DNA of 61,629 nt from Luteipulveratus flavus. GTDB lineage: Bacteria; Actinomycetota; Actinomycetes; Actinomycetales; Dermatophilaceae. This document shows positions 41,730 through 49,631 of the stretch, in pieces. The stretch lies in contig NZ_JAROAV010000050.1 in the NCBI RefSeq assembly GCF_029439465.1, forward strand, positions 1 to 61,629. The letters run 5' to 3'. The first letter of the stretch is position 1. Each line of letters starts with the position of its first letter. Under the pieces are notes generated by a model that saw nothing but the letters and a program-made list of their open reading frames with translations, was not told the DNA's origin and searched no databases. Made by a program: the position numbers and the translations under genes.

Positions 41730-43174
41730 TGACGACGACCCGGGACGTCCCGTCCGTCCAGGCGCACGAGCTCGACCGGCGGCACCGCTGGATCGTCGTC
41801 GCGATCTGCTGCATGAGCCTGTTCATCGTCGGCATCGACACCAGCGGCCTCAACCTGGCGCTGCCCTCGATCCAGGACGACCTGTCGACGTCGTACTCGC
41901 AGCTGCAGTGGGTCGTCGACGCGTACACGCTGGTCATCGCCGGTCTGCTGATGCTGTCCGGGTCGATGGCCGACCGGTTCGGACGCCGCCGCGTGTTCCG
42001 GCTGGGGCTCACGCTGTTCGGCGTGGGTTCGCTGCTCTGCTCGGTCGCGCCGTCGATCGGCGTGCTGATCGCGGCGCGGATGGTGCAGGCGGTCGGTGGC
42101 TCCATGCTCAACCCGGTCGCGATGTCGATCATCACCAACACGATCCACGACCCTCGGGAGCGGGCCCGCGCCATCGGCATGTGGGGCGGCACCGTCGGTC
42201 TGTCGCTGGCGCTCGGGCCGGTCGTCGGCGGCGCACTCGTCGACGCGATCGGCTGGCGGTCGATCTTCTGGCTGAACCTCCCGATCGCCGTCGCCGCGCT
42301 CGTCCTGACCACCCGGTTCGTGCCGGAGTCGCGCGCCGGGCGGCCCCGCCGGTTCGACCCGGTCGGCCAGCTGTGCGTGATGGTGCTGCTCGCCTCGCTG
42401 ACGTACGCGATCATCGAGGGCCGCAGCCTCGGCTGGACCTCCGCCGCGGTGGTCGGCTGCTTCGTCGCCGCCACCCTCGCGCTCGGGCTGCTGGTCGCGT
42501 ACGAGCGTCGCCGCCGCGAGCCGCTGCTGGACCCGCGGTTCTTCCGGAGCGTGCCGTTCTCGGGTGCGGTCGTGACGGCCGTGCTCGGGTTCGCGGCGAT
42601 GGGCGGGTTCCTGTTCCTCAACACGCTCTACCTGCAGGACGTACGCGGCCTCTCACCCTTCGCCGCCGGGCTGATGACGCTGCCGATGGCAGGGATGACC
42701 GCGCTGTGCTCGCCGTTCTCCGGTCGCGTCGTCGGCGTCCGCGGTCCCCGCCTGCCGATGGTCGTCGCGGGTGCCGGCATCTCGGTGAGCGCCCTGATCC
42801 TACTGACGCTGCGGTCTGACACCTCGTACGTCGTGCTGGCGGTCGCGTACCTGGCGTTCGGCGTTGGGTTCGGGTCGCTGAACGCGCCGATCACCAACAC
42901 CGCTGTGTCCGGGATGCCGCGGGCCCAGGCGGGCGTCGCCGCGGCCATCGCCTCGACGAGCCGCCAGGTCGGGACGGCGCTCGGGGTAGCGGTGTTCGGC
43001 GCAGTGACGCTCGGTCGGCTCGACGGTCCCGTACGCACCGGGCTCGCCGCGTCGAGCCACGCCGGGTGGGCGCTCATGCTGGCGTGCGGCGCCGGCATCC
43101 TCGTCCTGGCGCTGGTGACGACGAGCCCCTGGGCGTTGCGCTCCCGCGACCGCGTCGCCGCCGAGATCGACTGA
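41729..43174 (+). CDS. MFS drug/proton antiporter, DHA2 (14-span) family
   Basis: 481 aa with about 14 hydrophobic spans. Family motifs are visible: LNLALPSIQDDL in span 1, the motif A loop GSMADRFGRRRVFRLG, and QAVGGSMLNPVAMSII. EmrB/QacA-type pumps expel drugs or dyes. It is coupled to the MarR gene upstream, so the inducer of MarR is probably a pump substrate. It ends in front of a long composite repeat. Confidence 0.93.
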   Translation: MTTTRDVPSVQAHELDRRHRWIVVAICCMSLFIVGIDTSGLNLALPSIQDDLSTSYSQLQWVVDAYTLVIAGLLMLSGSMADRFGRRRVFRLGLTLFGVGSLLCSVAPSIGVLIAARMVQAVGGSMLNPVAMSIITNTIHDPRERARAIGMWGGTVGLSLALGPVVGGALVDAIGWRSIFWLNLPIAVAALVLTTRFVPESRAGRPRRFDPVGQLCVMVLLASLTYAIIEGRSLGWTSAAVVGCFVAATLALGLLVAYERRRREPLLDPRFFRSVPFSGAVVTAVLGFAAMGGFLFLNTLYLQDVRGLSPFAAGLMTLPMAGMTALCSPFSGRVVGVRGPRLPMVVAGAGISVSALILLTLRSDTSYVVLAVAYLAFGVGFGSLNAPITNTAVSGMPRAQAGVAAAIASTSRQVGTALGVAVFGAVTLGRLDGPVRTGLAASSHAGWALMLACGAGILVLALVTTSPWALRSRDRVAAEID

Positions 43175-43180
43175 GGGCCC

Positions 43181-43450
43181 CTCGCTGGTTGAGCCGGGCC
43201 GACACTCGCTGGTTGAGCCGGGCCGGAGCGAAGCGGAGGTCCGAGTCGAAACCCGGTGCCGTACGGGGAGACTCGTCCGTTCGCGGTCACCGGGTTTCGA
43301 CTCGGTCTCGGCTGGCGCCTCGACCGGCTCAACCAGCGGAGAGACCGGCTCAACCAGCGGAGAGACCGGCTCAACCAGCGGAGAGAGCGGCTCAACCAGC
43401 GGAGAGAGCGGCTCAACCAGCGGAGGGGCCGGCTCAACCAGCGGAGGGGG
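43181..43450. repeat. Composite repeat, copy 4 (largest)
   Basis: Two left units with CTCGCTGGTTGAGCCGGGCC are followed by a perfect 16-bp inverted repeat, GAGTCGAAACCCGGTG (43243-43258) with CACCGGGTTTCGACTC (43288-43303). Then come six tandem 21-base units of CGGCTCAACCAGCGGAG from 43325 on. It separates convergent genes. Confidence 0.88.
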
Positions 43451-43456
43451 CGGAGG

Positions 43457-43897
43457 TCAGCGGGGGCCGAGGCCGGTGCGGCCGTCGAGCAGCTCGCGGG
43501 CGATGTCGAGGTGGCCGGCGTGCCGAGCGGTCTCCTCGATCATGTGCAGGATGACGCCCCGCAGGTCGGTCACCTCGTCGGCGAGCTCGGGCAGCACCGG
43601 ACCGGCGGGCGCGGAGTCCAGCGACACGTCGCGTACGGCCTCGTCGCACAGCCGGGTCTGCGCCAGGTAGTCCGCGAGCACGTCGCCGGAGTCCGGGCGC
43701 GCCATGGGCTCCCCGCGCATGACCGCGCCGAACCAGTACCGCTCAGCGCCGGCGAGGTGCTCGAGCAGGCTCTGCGGGCTCCAGCCACTCGGCACGACGG
43801 ACCGGGTCATCGCCGCGGCGTCGAGGCCGTCGACGATAGCGACGATCGAGCGGCGCTGGGCGTCGAGGAAGTGGGCGAGGTCCGCGCGCTCGGTCAT
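43457..43897 (-). CDS. DinB-superfamily protein
   Basis: 146 aa. The helical bundle has LLEHLAGAERYWFGAVM (first His) and HMIEETARHAGHLDIARELLDG (His pair), so a metal site is likely. A thiol-dependent transferase is the common inference. The ATG overlaps the SRPBCC gene stop by four bases. It is the last gene of an ArsR-SRPBCC-DinB operon. Confidence 0.88.
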   Translation of the reverse strand: MTERADLAHFLDAQRRSIVAIVDGLDAAAMTRSVVPSGWSPQSLLEHLAGAERYWFGAVMRGEPMARPDSGDVLADYLAQTRLCDEAVRDVSLDSAPAGPVLPELADEVTDLRGVILHMIEETARHAGHLDIARELLDGRTGLGPR

Positions 43898-44397
43898 GAC
43901 TCCTCGACCGACATCGCCTGGTAGGTCGGCTTCAGCTCGTTCGCGCGAGCGCCCCAGTCGGCGGTCGGGCGACCCTCGAGGTAGGCGTGCAGGTCCTCCA
44001 GGTGCACCTGCCAGCCGCCGCCGTACGCGGGCAGCATCTCGCGGGGCAGGCCCCGCTCCTCGACGACCAGCCGGGTCCCTCCGTCGACCTCGGCGAGGGT
44101 GGCCTCCAGCGTCGTGGCGTCGTCCTCGCCCGGCATCATCGTGACGAACAGCCGGTGCGGCGGCTCGCACGCCTCGATCCGACCCGGCCCCTCGGCGCCG
44201 CTGGTGAAGCGGATCTCGAACCGCCCGCCCGGACGCAGGTCGCCCGTGACGTGGGCGACCCAGCGGGCGAGCCGCTCCGGATCGGTGACGGCCTCCCAGA
44301 GGTCGTCGATGTCGGTGGCGTAGGTGTCCTCGAGGCGTACCCCGGGCACCCCCGCCCACAGGTGCATCGTCGCGAGCGTGCGGGTCTGAGTGCTCAT
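43894..44397 (-). CDS. SRPBCC/AHSA1-like (START-fold) protein
   Basis: 167 aa. It begins RLEDTYATDIDDLWEAVTDPERLARWVAHVTGDLRPGG, typical of the AHSA1 subgroup of ligand-binding helix-grip proteins, and ends in a polar tail. Such proteins often sit beside ArsR-type regulators, as here, with four-base overlaps on both sides. The ligand is unknown. Confidence 0.9.
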   Translation of the reverse strand: MSTQTRTLATMHLWAGVPGVRLEDTYATDIDDLWEAVTDPERLARWVAHVTGDLRPGGRFEIRFTSGAEGPGRIEACEPPHRLFVTMMPGEDDATTLEATLAEVDGGTRLVVEERGLPREMLPAYGGGWQVHLEDLHAYLEGRPTADWGARANELKPTYQAMSVEES

Positions 44398-44747
44398 GCT
44401 GACCTCCCGGTCTTCTCGGTGGTGCCGGACCTGCGTGCCGTACGCCGTCCGCGGGCGACCTCGGTGTGCAGGGCGTCGAGGCGCTGACCCCACAGGTCGC
44501 GGTGGTGGGCGAGCCACGCGTCGGCGTCGGCGAACGCGTCAGGGCGCAACGAGTAGACGCGCTCCCGGCCCCGCTGCTCGACCTCGACCAGGCCCGCCTC
44601 CAGCAGCACCCGCAGGTGCCGCGAGACGCCGGGCCGTGCGATCGGCAGGCTCTCGGCGAGCGCACCCGCGGTGACGGGTCCGGCGGCGAGTGTGTCGATG
44701 ATCGACCGTCGGCTCCCGTCGGCCAGCGCGTGGAAGACAGCGTCCAT
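44394..44747 (-). CDS. ArsR-family transcriptional repressor
   Basis: 117 aa winged helix: MDAVFHALADGSRRSIIDTL, LPIARPGVSRHLRVLLEAGLVEVEQRGRERVYSL (split in motif order). The metal-binding Cys motif ELCVC is absent, so it probably senses something else or is constitutive. It heads a three-gene operon, with a perfect 16-base palindrome overlapping its promoter. The ATG may be the first base of the mRNA. Confidence 0.91.
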   Translation of the reverse strand: MDAVFHALADGSRRSIIDTLAAGPVTAGALAESLPIARPGVSRHLRVLLEAGLVEVEQRGRERVYSLRPDAFADADAWLAHHRDLWGQRLDALHTEVARGRRTARRSGTTEKTGRSA

Positions 44748-44753
44748 CGCAGA

Positions 44754-44783
44754 AGCGTACCCATACAGTTACGTAACTGTCCA
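44754..44783 (-). promoter_or_regulatory. Promoter and ArsR operator
   Basis: On the minus strand TGGACA (44783-44778) and TACGCT (44759-44754) are 18 bases apart, and the ATG follows six bases after the -10. The perfect palindrome ACAGTTACGTAACTGT (44765-44780) fills the spacer and touches the -35, as expected for autorepression. Confidence 0.72.
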
Positions 44784-44825
44784 GGTACGCTTCCGTCGCC
44801 CACGACGGCCGGACCACAATGAGGC

Positions 44826-45095
44826 ATGACACCCAGCTACCGGCTGTTCCCCGACTACGGCGCCGACCCGGTGTGGGCCGAGCGCGGCATGGTCGACCTG
44901 GACGACCTGCCGATCTCCTCGCGCCTCCGGACCGACCTGCGCACCTGGGCGGCGCGCTGGGAGGAGTTGATGGGCAAAGACTTCCGGATCCGCGAGAAGG
45001 ACAGCCACAACGAGTGGCAGCGGGACGGACGACGACTGGCGCGCGACCTCCAGCGCGAGCTCGGCGACGACGCCGTCGTCACGTACGAGCCGTGA
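44826..45095 (+). CDS. Small conserved hypothetical protein
   Basis: 89 aa, acidic and Trp/Arg rich (YRLFPDYGADPVWAE, LRTWAARWEELMGKDFRIRE), probably a small soluble helical protein. I do not recognise a named domain. The ATG is the first of the frame, and no good ribosome site is visible. It converges with the formaldehyde dehydrogenase gene. Confidence 0.65.
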   Translation: MTPSYRLFPDYGADPVWAERGMVDLDDLPISSRLRTDLRTWAARWEELMGKDFRIREKDSHNEWQRDGRRLARDLQRELGDDAVVTYEP

Positions 45096-45114
45096 CGGCG
45101 ACGACGTCCGCGGG

Positions 45115-46326
45115 TCATGCGACCATGCCGTGCGGGTCGATGACGTACTTCTTCGCGGCGCCCTTGTCGAAGTCGGAGTAGCCCTGCGGGGCATCGTCCA
45201 GGCTGATCTTGGTCGCGTTGACGGCCTTGGCGATCTCCGCCTTACCGCTGAGGATCAGGTTCATCAGCTGGCGGTTGTACCGCTTCACCGGGCACTGGCC
45301 GGTCGTGAACGAGTGCGACTTCGCCCAGCCGAGCCCGAGGTCGATCCCGAGCCGGCCCTGCTTGGCGTTCTCGTCGATGGCGCCCGGGTCGCCGGTGACG
45401 TACAGGCCGGGGATGCCGAGCGAGGCTCCGGCCCGGGCGATGCCCATGACGTCGTTCAGGACGGTGGCGGGCGCCTCCTCGGCGTCCGCGCCGTGACCGC
45501 GGGCCTCGAAGCCGACCGCGTCGACCGCGGCGTCCACCTCGGGCTCGCCGAGCACGCCCTCGATGAGGTCCTGGATCTTGTCGCCCGAGCTGAGGTCGAC
45601 CGTCTCGCAGCCGAAGCTCTTGGCCTGCTTGAGCCGCTCGGCGTTCATGTCGCCGACGACGACCACGGACGCGCCGAGCAGCTGGGCGGCGTGCGCGGCG
45701 GCGAGGCCGACCGGCCCGGCGCCCGCGACGTACACGGTCGAACCGGTGGTCACGCCCGCCGTGTAAGCCCCGTGGTACCCGGTCGGGAAGATGTCGGACA
45801 GCATCGTCAGGTCCAGGATCTTCTCCATGGCCTGGTCCCGGTCGGGGAAGCGCAGCAGGTTGAAGTCGGCGTACGGCACCATGACGTACTCCGCCTGGCC
45901 GCCGATCCATCCGCCCATGTCGACGTACCCGTACGCCGCCCCCGCGCGAGCAGGGTTGACGTTCAAGCAGATTCCCGTCTTGCCCTCGTTGCACATCCGG
46001 CAGCGGCCACAGGCGATGTTGAAGGGTACGGAGCAGATGTCGCCCTTGTTCACGAAGAGGACGTCGTCCCCGGTCTCGACCACCTCGCCGGTGATCTCGT
46101 GGCCGAGCGTCTGCCCGACGGGGGCTGTGGTCCGGCCGCGCACCATGTGCTGGTCGCTGCCGCAGATGTTGGTGGTGACCAGCTTCAGGATCGCTGCGTG
46201 CGGCGCCTTCTTCTTGATCTTCATGCCGGAGGACACGTCCTTCGGCAGCTCCAGGGTCGGGTAGTCGATCGACTCGACCGCCACCTCGCCCGCGCCCTTG
46301 TAGACAACAACTCTGTTACCGGTCAT
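45115..46326 (-). CDS. fdhA: Glutathione-independent formaldehyde dehydrogenase-like zinc enzyme
   Basis: 403 aa zinc alcohol dehydrogenase relative. The catalytic zinc region is TTNICGSDQHMVRG with GHEITGEVVE. The structural zinc lobe has CGRCRMCNEGKTGICLN. The NAD site is VYVAGAGPVGLAAAHAAQLLGA. It matches the formaldehyde dehydrogenase/dismutase group that works without glutathione, acting on formaldehyde or other aldehydes. GAGGAG precedes ATG at 46326. A short dyad upstream (46400) may be its operator. Confidence 0.92.
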   Translation of the reverse strand: MTGNRVVVYKGAGEVAVESIDYPTLELPKDVSSGMKIKKKAPHAAILKLVTTNICGSDQHMVRGRTTAPVGQTLGHEITGEVVETGDDVLFVNKGDICSVPFNIACGRCRMCNEGKTGICLNVNPARAGAAYGYVDMGGWIGGQAEYVMVPYADFNLLRFPDRDQAMEKILDLTMLSDIFPTGYHGAYTAGVTTGSTVYVAGAGPVGLAAAHAAQLLGASVVVVGDMNAERLKQAKSFGCETVDLSSGDKIQDLIEGVLGEPEVDAAVDAVGFEARGHGADAEEAPATVLNDVMGIARAGASLGIPGLYVTGDPGAIDENAKQGRLGIDLGLGWAKSHSFTTGQCPVKRYNRQLMNLILSGKAEIAKAVNATKISLDDAPQGYSDFDKGAAKKYVIDPHGMVA

Positions 46327-46399
46327 GGCCTGCTCCTCATTGAGACAGTCACGGCGTCGTGTCGTGAGGTCCCTCCAACGTAGGACCGCGCAAGGCCTA

Positions 46400-46419
46400 C
46401 GGACCAATTCCGTGGTCCG
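46400..46419. promoter_or_regulatory. Dyad upstream of fdhA
   Basis: CGGACCA and TGGTCCG flank ATTCCG about 75 bases before the fdhA ATG. It could be an operator or a weak hairpin; nothing else supports a role. Confidence 0.3.
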
Positions 46420-46498
46420 GCACCGGTGCATGACGACGCCCGCCGCCGGCGGCTCGGGCTTCGAGACACCAGCGGCGGGCATGGGCGGGCGCCCGGAC

Positions 46499-46960
46499 TC
46501 AGATGTAGTTGACGGCCTTCCAGCAACCGGCGCCTGCACCGGCCCTCGTCCTGGCGTCCCACACCATCGCGCTGCGGGTGATGGGGCCGTAGACGCCGTC
46601 GGGCTCGATCTTGAGCCGGCTCTGCAGGGTCTTCAGGGCGGTCTCCGTCGCCGGGCCGAAGCTGCCGTCCGCCTTGACGCCCAGCGCGTAGCACGCGGTC
46701 ATCGCCCGCTGCAGGACGGTGACCCCGCTGTTCGCGGCGCCATGCCGCAGCTCGCAGCTGGAGTTCCCACGGTAGGTCGGCAGGGTGATGTACTTGTCCA
46801 CGCTGGAGTCGTTGTGCCAGAAGTTCGTGCTCGACGTGCACTGGTACGTGGCGGCGTGCGCCGACTCGACGGAGCCGACCGCCATCACGCCTCCGGACGC
46901 GACGAGCGCCATCGCCGCAGCGGCGGGCACGGACATGGTGCGGAACTTCAGAGTCTTCAT
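46499..46960 (-). CDS. Secreted peptidoglycan-binding-domain protein
   Basis: 153 aa with a signal peptide ending near SAHAA. The C-terminal half is a PG_binding_1 repeat: VTVLQRAMTACYALGVKADGSFGPATETALKTLQ in motif order, then GVYGPITRSAMVW. Four cysteines in the mature part could pair. It would attach to the cell wall and shows no catalytic domain. Codons and composition are like its neighbours. Confidence 0.86.
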   Translation of the reverse strand: MKTLKFRTMSVPAAAAMALVASGGVMAVGSVESAHAATYQCTSSTNFWHNDSSVDKYITLPTYRGNSSCELRHGAANSGVTVLQRAMTACYALGVKADGSFGPATETALKTLQSRLKIEPDGVYGPITRSAMVWDARTRAGAGAGCWKAVNYI

Positions 46961-47134
46961 GGGTCCTCGTTCTTTGTCGGTGTGACGGGAGCCCCAGTAC
47001 GCCAGGTCGCCGCGTCGACGGACAACGCTCGTGGCGGATGGCCGCCACACGGCGATCAGGGCTGGGCGGTTCGGGACGAGCCGTGCTACGCATGTGCGGG
47101 GCGGAACGCGCGGGGGCGCGGAAACAGGGGGCTG

Positions 47135-47902
47135 ATGGCGATGGTGGACCTGCACGACTTGATGACGACCACCCACGAGGTGAGCGGCCGCCTCGCGCGG
47201 ATCGCGACCGGTCGCGCGACGGTGAGCGGAGTGACGCTGCTGGCGTGCGGACCGGTCCAGATCATGCGAGCGCTGGACGACCTGGAGCGGTCGGCTCGGG
47301 TGTCGGCGGTGACCTCGCTGCCGATGGTGAGCTTCGACCCGGAGGACCCGGGCTTCGAGCTGAACGAGCGGTCCCGAGCGCGCGGGATCTCGCTGCATCT
47401 CACGACGACGCCGTTGGCGCTCGCCACCAATCCGATGATCGTGTGCACCAGCCCGAACGTGCTGATCGGGCCTGCGAGCCTGAGGACGATCCTCGTCGAC
47501 GACCGACTGGCCATCGTCGAGGGACCCCCCACCCGGTACGGCGAGTCGACCGCGTGGCGGTGCGAGCGCGGAACCGAGCTCTTCGAGCTCGCCTCGGGCT
47601 ACCTGACCTCGCTGGTGGCGGCGTCGACCCCGGCACTGGCTCCCGGTGAGAAGCCGCCGCTCACTCCCCGCCAGGTCCGCGTCGCCAGGGCGATGTGTCT
47701 GGGCCTGACCGACGAGGCGATCGGCCGCCGGCTCGACATCTCCACCCGCAGCGTCGAGCGCGAGGTCGCGGCCGTCCTCCGCGCGCTGGGCGCGCGGGCC
47801 CGGACCGAAGCGGTCCTCAACATGATGGGTCGGGGACGAGCCGGCTCCGCGGACGCACGAGCGCGAGCGGTCGCCCCCCGGGCCATGCAGACGTCGGGCT
47901 GA
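47135..47902 (+). CDS. LuxR-type HTH transcriptional regulator
   Basis: 255 aa. The C-terminal helix-turn-helix is PPLTPRQVRVARAMCLGLTDEAIGRRLDIS followed by RSVEREVAAVLRALG. The N-terminal two-thirds has no named domain known to me; the text LHLTTTPLALATNPM and LRTILVDDRLAIVEGPP resembles the phospholipase D-like sensor part of TrmB-like or NarL-unrelated regulators. AGGGGG precedes ATG at 47135. It may control the methyltransferase operon 29 bases downstream. Confidence 0.82.
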   Translation: MAMVDLHDLMTTTHEVSGRLARIATGRATVSGVTLLACGPVQIMRALDDLERSARVSAVTSLPMVSFDPEDPGFELNERSRARGISLHLTTTPLALATNPMIVCTSPNVLIGPASLRTILVDDRLAIVEGPPTRYGESTAWRCERGTELFELASGYLTSLVAASTPALAPGEKPPLTPRQVRVARAMCLGLTDEAIGRRLDISTRSVEREVAAVLRALGARARTEAVLNMMGRGRAGSADARARAVAPRAMQTSG

Positions 47903-47931
47903 GACCAGCCGTCGCGACCTGGAGGGCACCG

Positions 47932-48537
47932 ATGACCACAGCCACTCGCGTCACGGTCGAGGCCGCGCGTGACGCCCTCATCGCGAGCCTGCACGGCACG
48001 GTGCTCGACATCGGGGCGGGTACGCCGCGCCGCCGCGCCCACCTCGCACCGGGCTCGCGGTGGGTCGGCCTGGAACCCGACGAGTCTCGTCACCACCGGC
48101 TCGTCCCGACCGTCGCCGGCGAGGACCGGCTGCTGCTCGGCCGGGCGGAGCACATCCCGCTGCCCGACGGGTCGGTGGACGCCGCGCTGACCAGCTTCAC
48201 CCTGTGCTCGGTGGACGACCAGCCGACGGCGCTGGCCGAGATCCGTCGCGTCGTACGGCCGGGCGGGGCCTTCGCGTTCGCCGAGCACGTCGGGGCGCCG
48301 CACGGCTCCTGGTCCCGACGGCTCCAGCGGATGGCCACGCCGTTCAGCCGCCGGTTCGACCACGGCTGCCGCCCGACCCGCGACACCCTCAGCGTCATCG
48401 AGACGCTGGCGTGGGAGCACGTCGAGACCGAGACGTACGACGTCCGGGTCGCCCCCGGCGTCGTCGTCCCGTTCGTCGTCGGACGGGCCGTCCTGCCGTC
48501 CGCGCCCCGCGGATCGTCGGCGACGATGGGCCGATGA
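47932..48537 (+). CDS. Class I SAM-dependent methyltransferase
   Basis: 201 aa, UbiE/Methyltransf_11 type. Motif I is VLDIGAGTPRRR, the acidic ribose-binding residue is in WVGLEPDES, and motif IV is DAALTSFTLCSVDD, then VVRPGGAFAFAEHV. The C-terminal FDHGCRPTRDTLSVIE resembles small-molecule or phospholipid methyltransferases of human METTL7 type. GGAGG is six bases before the ATG. It is the first gene of a three-gene overlapping set. Confidence 0.88.
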   Translation: MTTATRVTVEAARDALIASLHGTVLDIGAGTPRRRAHLAPGSRWVGLEPDESRHHRLVPTVAGEDRLLLGRAEHIPLPDGSVDAALTSFTLCSVDDQPTALAEIRRVVRPGGAFAFAEHVGAPHGSWSRRLQRMATPFSRRFDHGCRPTRDTLSVIETLAWEHVETETYDVRVAPGVVVPFVVGRAVLPSAPRGSSATMGR

Positions 48538-48950
48538 GCACCCGGAAGGCCGCCCTGGACCTGCGCGACCCCGCCCTGACCGAGTTCTGGCGTGAGCGCC
48601 ACCTGCAGACCCTGACGACACCGCGCCCGGATGCCACGCCGCACGTCGTCCCCGTCGCCGCGACCCTCGACCCGGACGAGCCGCTGGTCCGGGTCATCAC
48701 CTCGCGCACCTCGCGCAAGGCCCGGAACGTGCTCGCCGGTGGCGACGGCGGCGTGCCCGTCGCGCTGTGCCAGGTGGACGGCCGCCGCTGGGTCACCGTC
48801 GAGGGCGTCGCCACCGTGCTGGACGACCCGGCCGACGTCCGGCTCGCCGAGCAGCGGTACGCGCAGCGGTTCCGCGTGCCGCGCGAGAACCCGCTGCGGG
48901 TTGTGATCGCGGTCCGGGTGACGCGGGTGATGGGTCACCTGCCCGGCTGA
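48534..48950 (+). CDS. PPOX-class F420-dependent oxidoreductase (Rv2061-like)
   Basis: 138-aa split-barrel flavin/deazaflavin protein: TEFWRERHLQTLTTPRPDATPHVVPVAA, then SRTSRKARNVLAGG and RRWVTVEGVATVLDDP. It belongs to the F420-binding PPOX group as I recall it. The ATG overlaps the methyltransferase stop by four bases, and the next gene overlaps by one, so they form an operon. Confidence 0.85.
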   Translation: MSTRKAALDLRDPALTEFWRERHLQTLTTPRPDATPHVVPVAATLDPDEPLVRVITSRTSRKARNVLAGGDGGVPVALCQVDGRRWVTVEGVATVLDDPADVRLAEQRYAQRFRVPRENPLRVVIAVRVTRVMGHLPG

Positions 48951-49618
48951 TGTCGGTGGCCGTCCTTACGGTCTCGGGCATGGACGCGAAGACCCGGGAG
49001 CTGCGCGAGGCGCACGACGTCATCTCCGCCGTGTACGCCGAGCGGCTGGCCCACATCATCGACACGATGCCCGTCGAGCGTGGCGTCCTCGGCGTCTTCC
49101 GGGACCTCGTGCTGGAGAGCGGGCTGGGCACCGACGTCGGCGACATCGGTTGTGGCACCGGCAGACTCGCGCCCTACCTCGCCGGGCTGGGGCTGACGCC
49201 CTCCGGGGTCGACCTGTCCCCGGAGATGATCCGGCTGGCACGGCGCGACTACCCCGGCCACCCCTTCGAAGTTGCCGACGTGCGGTCGTTGCCGTTCGCG
49301 GACGCCTCCCTCGCCGGGGCGCTCGGCTGGTACTCGCTGATGTACCTCGCGCCGGACCAGCGACCGCGGGCGTTCGCCGAGCTCGCCCGGGTCGTGCGCC
49401 CCGGCGGCCACGTCGCGATCGCGTACAAGCAGGGCGACGACACCCTCCGCCGCGGCGGTCGCAGCCTCGACGTCGAGTTCGACATCTACTGGCTCTCCGA
49501 GGCGGAGATGGCCCGGCGCGTCACCGACGCCGGCTTCCGGGTCGTGCTCACCGCGACCAAGCCCGCCGACCCCGACGAGCTGCAGCCGCAGGGCTACCTC
49601 ATCGCCCGGCGCTGCTGA
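48950..49618 (+). CDS. Class I SAM-dependent methyltransferase
   Basis: 222 aa. Motif I is VGDIGCGTGRLAPYLAGLG, then GVDLSPEMIRLARRDYPGHPF and VVRPGGHVAIAYKQ. The end resembles trans-aconitate methyltransferase-like proteins. The start ATG overlaps the PPOX gene stop; a start ten codons later (MDAKT) is also possible. The substrate is unknown; pairing with a second methyltransferase and an F420 enzyme suggests a small biosynthetic or detoxification unit. Confidence 0.88.
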   Translation: MSVAVLTVSGMDAKTRELREAHDVISAVYAERLAHIIDTMPVERGVLGVFRDLVLESGLGTDVGDIGCGTGRLAPYLAGLGLTPSGVDLSPEMIRLARRDYPGHPFEVADVRSLPFADASLAGALGWYSLMYLAPDQRPRAFAELARVVRPGGHVAIAYKQGDDTLRRGGRSLDVEFDIYWLSEAEMARRVTDAGFRVVLTATKPADPDELQPQGYLIARRC

Positions 49619-49631
49619 GCGAGCGACGAGG

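Noticed and set aside
42628-43437. Protein with repeated Arg-Trp-Leu-Ser units on the minus strand
   Set aside because: The units are only translations of the 21-base tandem repeat, continued antisense to the MFS transporter gene.
43325-43450. Regular 21-base tandem repeats as a CRISPR array
   Set aside because: There are no unique spacers between units, no cas genes, and the units match repeats elsewhere in the window.
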